Positions 1 to 4,190 of a DNA stretch of 64,000 nucleotides are shown here, in pieces (position 1 is the stretch's first letter; the number at the start of each line of letters is the position of its first letter). The stretch is from a virus, in IMG/VR virus record IMGVR_UViG_3300021961_000075, positions 1 to 64,000 of that record. One strand, written 5' to 3'. A program made the position numbers and the translations under genes. The notes below the pieces were generated by a model. That model did no database searches. It saw only the letters and a program-made list of their open reading frames with translations, and was not told the origin of the DNA.

Positions 1-1
1 T

Positions 2-32
2 ATTATCCTATAGCGATCGTAATTAGTCTGAA
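2..32 (-). promoter_or_regulatory. early promoter motif, copy A
   Basis: On the minus strand it reads TCAGACTAATTACGA, nine bases, then GATAATA. It keeps the ACGA-N9-GATAAT core shared by all nine copies. It would drive a gene lying to the left of the window. Confidence 0.7.
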
Positions 33-104
33 CAACAGCAATGCCAGTGCCGCTTTAAACGTCCATACTAAGATCTGTATTGAATCTTCTTTGTTGCTTT
101 TCAT
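3..104 (-). CDS. 33-aa single-span membrane microprotein
   Basis: A 33-codon frame starts at the ATG at position 104, two bases beyond the stop of the next gene upstream. The N-terminus is polar and charged (MKSNKEDS). It is followed by about 23 mostly hydrophobic residues rich in Leu, Ala and Ile, so it looks like a one-span membrane peptide. The last codons run through the whole first copy of the early promoter motif, so the promoter lies inside the gene. I do not recognise a family. Support is the tight spacing and the clean membrane-protein composition. Confidence 0.5.
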   Translation of the reverse strand: MKSNKEDSIQILVWTFKAALALLLFRLITIAIG

Positions 105-105
105 A

Positions 106-375
106 TTAGTTTGGATTAGGGTTTACTAGTTCTTGCTCTTTACGTAGCTGCACGTCAATCGCTCCGAGGGCATAGATTACCTCGCACCATATTTCTACAG
201 CATCATACTTGAGACGCTCGTCAAAAAACTCTTCATCTAAATAGTTGTGCTTGATAAGCTCTTCGTATAAGAAATTCTCAGTCCACGCGTAATGATCACT
301 ACCGAAGTAGTCTTCATCGTCACATAAGAATTTGATGTGTTTTACTATTTTCCAGTAAAGTTTCTTTGGTTCCAT
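106..375 (-). CDS. small acidic protein of unknown function
   Basis: An 89-residue soluble protein, rich in Asp, Glu and aromatic residues, with no signal peptide or membrane span. It follows the 83-codon gene with only two bases between them, so the two are probably cotranscribed from promoter copy B. I see no known domain. Its position among leftward early genes suggests a role in host takeover, but nothing in the sequence shows a mechanism. Confidence 0.75.
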   Translation of the reverse strand: MEPKKLYWKIVKHIKFLCDDEDYFGSDHYAWTENFLYEELIKHNYLDEEFFDERLKYDAVEIWCEVIYALGAIDVQLRKEQELVNPNPN

Positions 376-377
376 AA

Positions 378-629
378 TTATTCTTTTTCAGTTACTAATG
401 CTAAACATAATTGAAAAGGATCTTCTATGTGCTCGAATACTTCATCTAATCTAAGTCGTAGTATTTCACACTCTTCGTCTGTAAAGGCGCGCTGATCTGT
501 AGCAAATTCTATGATATCTGCTGGATCGCTGTCAAAGTGAAACATGTTGTCATCAAAGTACAGTTCACATATGAATCTTTTAGCGTCCTTATCTGATTTG
601 ATTTTCTTATAAAAATAGTGTGGTGTCAT
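378..629 (-). CDS. small acidic protein of unknown function
   Basis: An 83-residue soluble protein, basic at the N-terminus (YFYKKIKSDKDAKR) and acidic for the remainder, with predicted helices in the second half (EECEILRLRLDEVFEHIEDP). The start codon overlaps the stop of the upstream zinc-ribbon microgene in an ATGA arrangement, which supports both starts and implies translational coupling. No family recognised. Confidence 0.75.
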   Translation of the reverse strand: MTPHYFYKKIKSDKDAKRFICELYFDDNMFHFDSDPADIIEFATDQRAFTDEECEILRLRLDEVFEHIEDPFQLCLALVTEKE

Positions 630-739
630 AACTCGTCTAGATTTATAAATTCACAGTGTTCCTTGCATCGTCCACAGATACCTAAATCTGGATTACTAAG
701 CCACGGTGATGCTCCGCAGCAATCTGATTCTATATTCAT
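626..739 (-). CDS. 37-aa zinc-ribbon-like microprotein
   Basis: Starting at the ATG at 739 the peptide has CCGA near the N-terminus, an ICGRC pair about 15 residues later, then HC. Two cysteine pairs on a short frame is the layout of tiny zinc ribbons common in tailed phages, and the CCGAxPWLS...CGRC arrangement is typical of that group. The stop overlaps the next start (ATGA). An alternative ATG at 751 would add four residues but overlap the gene upstream, so 739 is preferred. Metal binding is inferred from cysteine spacing only. Confidence 0.65.
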   Translation of the reverse strand: MNIESDCCGASPWLSNPDLGICGRCKEHCEFINLDEL

Positions 740-740
740 A

Positions 741-920
741 CTATAATTCATTATTATAAAATTCTACTTGTGCTACAAAGTCTGAGTAGATGTCAGCGAG
801 GTCTGTAGCGTCCTCGAAGTCACAGTTTTGGTAACAGAACATGAATAGTTCTTTGGGTGTGGCACTAGCGTTATCTCGCAAGGTGTCAGGATCGAAGTAA
901 AACTTGAATTTGTTGCTCAT
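741..920 (-). CDS. 59-aa acidic protein of unknown function
   Basis: Begins MSNKFKFYFDPDTLRD and has two isolated cysteines and many Asp and Glu residues. It is the first gene after promoter copy B, whose GATAAT lies about 19 bases upstream of the ATG. The short A/T-rich leader with no Shine-Dalgarno is the same as in the neighbouring early genes. Its stop is two bases from the next start. Function unknown. Confidence 0.65.
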   Translation of the reverse strand: MSNKFKFYFDPDTLRDNASATPKELFMFCYQNCDFEDATDLADIYSDFVAQVEFYNNEL

Positions 921-938
921 AGTTATTTAGTTTATTAT

Positions 939-969
939 ATTATCAAATAGTGATCGTAATTAGTCTGTA
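939..969 (-). promoter_or_regulatory. early promoter motif, copy B
   Basis: Minus strand TACAGACTAATTACGA, nine bases, GATAATATA. It drives the 59-codon gene and probably the run down to position 3. Its first ten bases form the end, including the TAA stop, of the 57-codon gene upstream. Confidence 0.75.
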
Positions 970-1133
970 TGCCACTTGTTCTGTTGTATAAACTCTATTA
1001 GTATTTCCTCAAGAGTAATCATTTGATCAGGTGATAAACCACCTTCATCTAAATTATAGTCTTCGCATATTGCTTGGAAGTCAATATACTTTTCAATTAA
1101 GTTTGCTTTTTCTAGTTCTTCTGTAGTGTACAT
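960..1133 (-). CDS. 57-aa acidic helical protein
   Basis: Starts MYTTEELEKANLIEKY and is predicted mostly helical and acidic. The last codons read CAT ACA GAC TAA, so the stop codon is supplied by the promoter copy B sequence. It follows the 49-codon gene by two bases. No family recognised. The compact spacing and use of the same leader style support a real gene. Confidence 0.65.
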   Translation of the reverse strand: MYTTEELEKANLIEKYIDFQAICEDYNLDEGGLSPDQMITLEEILIEFIQQNKWHTD

Positions 1134-1135
1134 AG

Positions 1136-1285
1136 TTATATTTTATTTGCTATTTTATTTAGTAGATCTATATCTTTTCTGTAATGCTCCATCCACATGG
1201 CATCAGTGAAGTCATCTGTCAAGTGCTCTAGTGAAAACTTCAAGTTCTCATATACAATTCTTGCTTCTTCTTTTGTTAGGCGCAT
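1136..1285 (-). CDS. 49-aa helical protein of unknown function
   Basis: Starts MRLTKEEARIVYENLKF, amphipathic and helical throughout with a basic end. It lies between the 57- and 66-codon genes with gaps of two and five bases, so it is probably part of the transcript from promoter copy C. No recognised domain. Confidence 0.65.
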   Translation of the reverse strand: MRLTKEEARIVYENLKFSLEHLTDDFTDAMWMEHYRKDIDLLNKIANKI

Positions 1286-1290
1286 AGTGA

Positions 1291-1491
1291 TTATCTTAAG
1301 GTGAATGACTCAGTTAAGTATTTTTCATTGATTAAAGTAAAGCCTTTGTAGTTTAGCCATGAGCGAACTGGTGCTTCCGAGGTAACTTCTGCAAAGTGCT
1401 TAGGTAATGAACCCACCTTAAATACAAAGTACCTAGTGTGGTTTAACTTGATGTACTTGTTTTTCTTGTTAGCAGTTAATTTAATTTTCAT
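1291..1491 (-). CDS. 66-aa basic protein of unknown function
   Basis: Lys/Arg-rich with a run of beta-prone segments (TRYFVFKVGSL, KGFTLINEKYL). It is the first gene after promoter copy C, whose GATAAT is about 27 bases upstream of the ATG. The leader is A/T-rich without a Shine-Dalgarno. Small basic early proteins often bind nucleic acid or host proteins, but nothing here proves this. Confidence 0.7.
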   Translation of the reverse strand: MKIKLTANKKNKYIKLNHTRYFVFKVGSLPKHFAEVTSEAPVRSWLNYKGFTLINEKYLTESFTLR

Positions 1492-1517
1492 AATGAGTAG
1501 TTTAAATGTTCATATAT

Positions 1518-1548
1518 ATTATCAATGAAGCATCGTATTTAGTATGTA
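1518..1548 (-). promoter_or_regulatory. early promoter motif, copy C
   Basis: Minus strand TACATACTAAATACGA, nine bases, GATAATATA, upstream of the 66-codon gene. The first box differs from consensus by one base (TACATA instead of TACAGA). The ACGA-N9-GATAAT core is exact. Confidence 0.75.
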
Positions 1549-1627
1549 TAAAGTGGATAGCTTAGTTATACTTAGAAAAGTAAGGAGTGTCATAACACCA
1601 CGCTTCAAGGTGTGAATTATAAAAAGT

Positions 1628-1672
1628 GTGACATTAGCCTTATAGAATATCCTTAGTAGGGGCTATTGTCAC
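1628..1672. repeat. long imperfect hairpin, copy 1 (possible leftward terminator)
   Basis: The arms GTGACA-T-TAGCC and GGCTA-T-TGTCAC pair over 11 bp around one T-T mismatch and enclose a 21-base loop containing ATATCCTTAGTAG. A second copy lies at 3846-3890 with the same loop in the same orientation. Five A residues flank it on the left, giving a T-run after the hairpin on the minus strand, so it could stop leftward transcripts from the 1754-1972 gene. The rest of the 1492-1753 gap holds promoter copy C and nothing else I can identify. Confidence 0.65.
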
Positions 1673-1753
1673 CCTATTTCTTCGTAGTAATTCTGGTGAA
1701 AGCAAAGCGAAGTGCTATACACGCTCCGTCAGGAGCAATGTATTTTTTACTCG

Positions 1754-1972
1754 TTACTTGATGATAAGGTCACGAGCAAAGGTTGGAACATTATTCGTAG
1801 CGGTGTAAGATTTGTACTTCTTAAAACACTCCATGCTTTCAAAGCGATCTTTGTTTGCTTTGTATACTTCATCATGATTGTACTTGAATGTTTCACCTTT
1901 CTTAGTGGTGAACTCAATTACTTCTTTTTTCCCGAGTAATGATTTTCTGATTACGAAGCGATTTGTTTTCAT
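1754..1972 (-). CDS. 72-aa early protein, paralogue of the gene at 3412-3630
   Basis: A 72-residue basic protein that aligns end to end without gaps with the product at 3412-3630. Shared blocks are MKTxRFVIRK, ANKD, MECFKKYKSYT and PTFAR. It sits directly after promoter copy D. The pair clearly arose by duplication, and the conserved central block points to the functional surface. No outside family is recognised. Confidence 0.8.
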   Translation of the reverse strand: MKTNRFVIRKSLLGKKEVIEFTTKKGETFKYNHDEVYKANKDRFESMECFKKYKSYTATNNVPTFARDLIIK

Positions 1973-2018
1973 AGTAATAAAATTTAAGTTATAATTAATT
2001 TAGTTTAAGTTCAGAATT

Positions 2019-2049
2019 ATTATCTCATTGATCTCGTATTAACCCTGTA
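2019..2049 (-). promoter_or_regulatory. early promoter motif, copy D
   Basis: Minus strand TACAGGGTTAATACGA, nine bases, GATAATAAT, serving the 72-codon gene at 1754-1972. Immediately upstream is GTGTATAGCA, also found upstream of copy G. The rest of the interval to 2167 has no gene I can support. Confidence 0.75.
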
Positions 2050-2167
2050 TTGCTATACACCTTGAGGTAGGCGCATGACGGAGTCTACTCTTCCGACCCT
2101 ATTTCAAAGCCAGGCGCTAAAGGTGCAACGACTCTACTTCGCTACACCCTGTACCATGTATGAGTTA

Positions 2168-2599
2168 CTATTTTCTCATGTGTAACTCTAGTTGTATTCT
2201 ACCGATGCAGAACAGTAGCATTTGCATTACTGCTTCATCATACGTTATGTCTTCAAGTTCCATTAGACCGTCGTAGTCAAAACCATTGTATGCTTCAGCA
2301 CCGAACAATTCGAGATCATATTCTGCGATACTTAGTATTGCTGTAACCTCTGCGGTTTCATAATACTTATTGATGTAGAAACTACATGTACGCTTAAAGA
2401 TCTGTAACACTGTTTCTAAACGCTCTGTAGTATCTGTACATGTTATATTACCAAGTAAACTGTATGCGAATACTTCTGTTACAGCGTCTGTATCTACTGT
2501 GATATCGACTGTTTGATCATTGTCTTCGTTGTAATCTCGGTGAAACAAAAGTTGTGTTTTGATCTTGTTAAACTCATCATTGATAGTAAATGTTTCCAT
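2168..2599 (-). CDS. 143-aa acidic protein of unknown function
   Basis: The largest gene of the early block. It is strongly acidic, with helical segments throughout, three cysteines (one in ITCTDTTE, one in KRTCSFYINKYY, one in LLFCIGR) and a hydrophobic helix near the C-terminus (VMQMLLFCIGRIQLEL). There is no signal peptide. It is preceded directly by promoter copy E. No family recognised. Confidence 0.8.
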   Translation of the reverse strand: METFTINDEFNKIKTQLLFHRDYNEDNDQTVDITVDTDAVTEVFAYSLLGNITCTDTTERLETVLQIFKRTCSFYINKYYETAEVTAILSIAEYDLELFGAEAYNGFDYDGLMELEDITYDEAVMQMLLFCIGRIQLELHMRK

Positions 2600-2630
2600 A
2601 GTTATTAAATTTAGTTTAGTTATTAATTTA

Positions 2631-2795
2631 TTATATTATCTTACCTATTTCGTGTTTAATCTGTTCTATCTTTCGATCGATCAGATCATTTATTTCATCT
2701 TCACTCCAGTCATCATACTCTTGTATGTATAGACTGTGTAGTTCATCTCTAATTTCATCTTCATTTTCTTCGATGATGTAGTTAAATATTCTCAT
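2631..2795 (-). CDS. 54-aa acidic microprotein
   Basis: Starts MRIFNYIIEENEDEIRDELH, very acidic in the first half and basic at the end, helical throughout. Its last codons AAG ATA ATA TAA are the -10-like part of promoter copy E. It follows the 25-codon gene by five bases. No known family. Confidence 0.6.
   Translation of the reverse strand: MRIFNYIIEENEDEIRDELHSLYIQEYDDWSEDEINDLIDRKIEQIKHEIGKII
2635..2665 (-). promoter_or_regulatory. early promoter motif, copy E
   Basis: Minus strand AACAGATTAAACACGA, nine bases, GATAATATA, upstream of the 143-codon gene. The motif lies wholly inside the 3' end of the 54-codon gene. Its GATAATATAA supplies that gene's final codons and stop. Confidence 0.75.
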
Positions 2796-2800
2796 AGTGA

Positions 2801-2878
2801 TTATTGATTATTTAAAATATATTCTACTAAGTCGTTTTTGTCCCATTCCATTAATTGGTCATAAGTGAATTGTTTCAT
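2801..2878 (-). CDS. 25-aa microprotein
   Basis: A very short frame (MKQFTYDQLMEWDKNDLVEY and five more residues) located where a first gene is expected after promoter copy F, about 34 bases from the GATAAT. It has the same A/T-rich leader as its neighbours. The only argument for a gene is position and spacing, so it could also be a leader peptide. Confidence 0.4.
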   Translation of the reverse strand: MKQFTYDQLMEWDKNDLVEYILNNQ

Positions 2879-2912
2879 AGTGATTGATTTAATTTAGTTA
2901 TTAATTTATTAT

Positions 2913-2943
2913 ATTATCTTGTTGTACTCGTATTTATTCTGTA
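2913..2943 (-). promoter_or_regulatory. early promoter motif, copy F
   Basis: Minus strand TACAGAATAAATACGA, nine bases, GATAATATA, very close to the consensus. Its first ten bases are the end of the 53-codon gene upstream (ATT ACA GAA TAA). Confidence 0.8.
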
Positions 2944-3095
2944 ATAATATACTGGATGTTATAGATATTATTCTCTTGATTCTCTTCTCTGTGTTCACAG
3001 TGTTCACTGAAATCGTCTATTTTACTTTCATCTAATGATTCATAAAAGTTGTTTAGATTAGTGAATCCAATGATTTGTAATTCTACATGTTTCAT
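2934..3095 (-). CDS. 53-aa acidic protein of unknown function
   Basis: Starts MKHVELQIIGFTNLNNFYES, then a charged acidic stretch with HCEHREE, and ends YIITE. The stop TAA lies within promoter copy F. The gene is placed directly after promoter copy G. No recognised domain. Confidence 0.65.
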   Translation of the reverse strand: MKHVELQIIGFTNLNNFYESLDESKIDDFSEHCEHREENQENNIYNIQYIITE

Positions 3096-3140
3096 AATGA
3101 TTAATTTAATTTAGTTATTATTTATTTTTTATTCAAATAT

Positions 3141-3171
3141 ATTATCTCAATATACTCGTATTTAATCTGTA
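3141..3171 (-). promoter_or_regulatory. early promoter motif, copy G
   Basis: Minus strand TACAGATTAAATACGA, nine bases, GATAATATA, driving the 53-codon gene. GTGTATAGCA lies immediately upstream, as at copy D. Confidence 0.8.
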
Positions 3172-3192
3172 TTGCTATACACACAGGGTGTG

Positions 3193-3351
3193 TTATTCAA
3201 TGTTGAAGATCTCATCCAGATGGTATCCTTTGTTACGTACTATGTACATTACAAAATTGTTGAGGTGTATTTCACTGAAAAAACTTTTACGGATCGTCCA
3301 ACGTTTTCCTTTGTCAGTTATAAATTGTAATTGTACTCTAAAGTTTTTCAT
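3193..3351 (-). CDS. 52-aa basic protein of unknown function
   Basis: Starts MKNFRVQLQFITDKGKRWTI and is basic with alternating hydrophobic residues that suggest beta strands. No promoter copy precedes it directly, so it is probably read from copies H and I through the 72-codon gene. Function unknown. Confidence 0.6.
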   Translation of the reverse strand: MKNFRVQLQFITDKGKRWTIRKSFFSEIHLNNFVMYIVRNKGYHLDEIFNIE

Positions 3352-3411
3352 AATGTTTTAAGTTAAAGTTTTACATATTGTACATAGATCCCCGAAGGGT
3401 GGGAGTGTAGT

Positions 3412-3630
3412 CTATTCGACTACGAACTCCCGAGCAAATGTAGGTAGGTTGTTTGTTGATGTGTACGACTTGTACTTTTTGAAACACTCCATACCTTCGA
3501 ACTTATCTTTGTTCGCTGTGTAGACTTTGTCGTGATCATACTTAACGACTGATCCGTCTTTCTTTTGGAATTCAACTACGATTCCTTTACCGATGAGGTT
3601 TTTTCTGATAACAAATCTTTTAGTTTTCAT
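3412..3630 (-). CDS. 72-aa early protein, paralogue of the gene at 1754-1972
   Basis: Same length as its paralogue and alignable without gaps, with MKTKRFVIRK at the start and MECFKKYKSYT in the middle. It is the first leftward gene after two promoter copies, so it may be among the earliest and most strongly expressed. A 12-bp hairpin with a two-base bulge (3401-3412 pairing with 3418-3431) overlaps its stop codon and may terminate or stabilise the transcript, though no T-run follows. Function unknown. Confidence 0.8.
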   Translation of the reverse strand: MKTKRFVIRKNLIGKGIVVEFQKKDGSVVKYDHDKVYTANKDKFEGMECFKKYKSYTSTNNLPTFAREFVVE

Positions 3631-3677
3631 AAGTGTAAATTTAATTTAAGTTAATTATTTAGTTTTTATTCATTAGT

Positions 3678-3708
3678 ATTATCTCATTTAAGTCGTAGCC
3701 AGTCTGTA
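3678..3708 (-). promoter_or_regulatory. early promoter motif, copy H
   Basis: Minus strand TACAGACTGGCTACGA, nine bases, GATAATACT, upstream of the 3412-3630 gene. It diverges from consensus in the middle of the upstream box but keeps the ACGA-N9-GATAAT core. Confidence 0.7.
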
Positions 3709-3769
3709 AAAACCTAAAAACTTTCAGTGAAACAACACTAATAAGGGGCCCGTGGGGCTTTTCAAAGTC

Positions 3770-3800
3770 ATTATCACAATAGGGTCGTATTTGCTCTGTA
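3770..3800 (-). promoter_or_regulatory. early promoter motif, copy I
   Basis: Minus strand TACAGAGCAAATACGA, nine bases, GATAATGAC. It lies 92 bases behind copy H with no gene between them, so the two look like tandem promoters for the leftward block. Confidence 0.7.
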
Positions 3801-3801
3801 T

Positions 3802-3819
3802 AGGTATAACACTATACCT
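3802..3819. promoter_or_regulatory. perfect 7-bp palindrome, possible operator
   Basis: AGGTATA, four bases, TATACCT lies directly behind promoter copy I, at the divergence point between the leftward early block and the rightward structural block. The placement suits a repressor or activator site. It could equally be a chance AT-rich palindrome. Confidence 0.35.
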
Positions 3820-3845
3820 CTTATCATCTAACAATTATTTTTAGG

Positions 3846-3890
3846 GTGACAATAGCCTTTAAAGATATCCTTAGTAGAGGCTAATGTCAC
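3846..3890 (+). terminator. long imperfect hairpin, copy 2, with T-run
   Basis: GTGACA-A-TAGCCT pairs with AGGCTA-A-TGTCAC (12 bp around one A-A mismatch) over a 19-base loop with ATATCCTTAGTAG, followed by ACTTTTTT. It resembles an intrinsic terminator reading rightward, but no rightward gene lies before it within the window apart from the promoter region. It may insulate the structural block or be a shared structured element, given its copy at 1628-1672. Confidence 0.6.
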
Positions 3891-3941
3891 ACTTTTTTAA
3901 AATGTTTTTAATTCAAGTAATTAGCATGTGATTATAGACTT

Positions 3942-4181
3942 ATGAAACAAAAACTATCTGCAAAAGCTGCGGCCGCAAAAAAGGCCAGGGATTTAGCCTA
4001 TGCTAAAACTGATCGTCGGCGTGAAATGAAAGCTGAGAATCAGAGGAAGCGTCGTGCGGCAAAGAAAGCAGGGAAAGACATTAACGGCAAAGACTATGAC
4101 CACACAACTAGAAGGTTTGTATCAGTTAAGGCAAACCGCGGTGGACATGGCAAAGGCACAAGGAAAAACAATACTAAGTAA
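3942..4181 (+). CDS. highly basic 79-aa protein
   Basis: Lys, Arg and Ala make up most of this protein (for example KAAAAKKARDLAYAKTDRRR and RKRRAAKKAGKD), so it should bind nucleic acid. It is the first rightward gene, nine bases before the first fibre gene. The second half has KDYDHTTRRF and a Gly/Lys-rich tail. There is no zinc motif. It might be a DNA-binding virion or packaging-related protein, but I do not recognise a family. Confidence 0.75.
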   Translation: MKQKLSAKAAAAKKARDLAYAKTDRRREMKAENQRKRRAAKKAGKDINGKDYDHTTRRFVSVKANRGGHGKGTRKNNTK

Positions 4182-4190
4182 ACTAAACTA

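Noticed and set aside
1723-1748. GCTCC-GTCA-GGAGC hairpin followed by TATTTTTT
   Set aside because: The stem is only five base pairs and its T-run faces rightward where no rightward gene exists. Not strong enough to call a terminator.
1712-1939. 75-codon rightward frame
   Set aside because: It runs antisense to the duplicated 72-residue early gene, which has a paralogue and a promoter. The frame is a shadow.
3740-3764. GC-rich GGGGCCCGTGGGGCTTTT as terminator
   Set aside because: Only four base pairs can form around GTG, with a weak T-run. It lies between two tandem promoters where a rightward terminator makes little sense.
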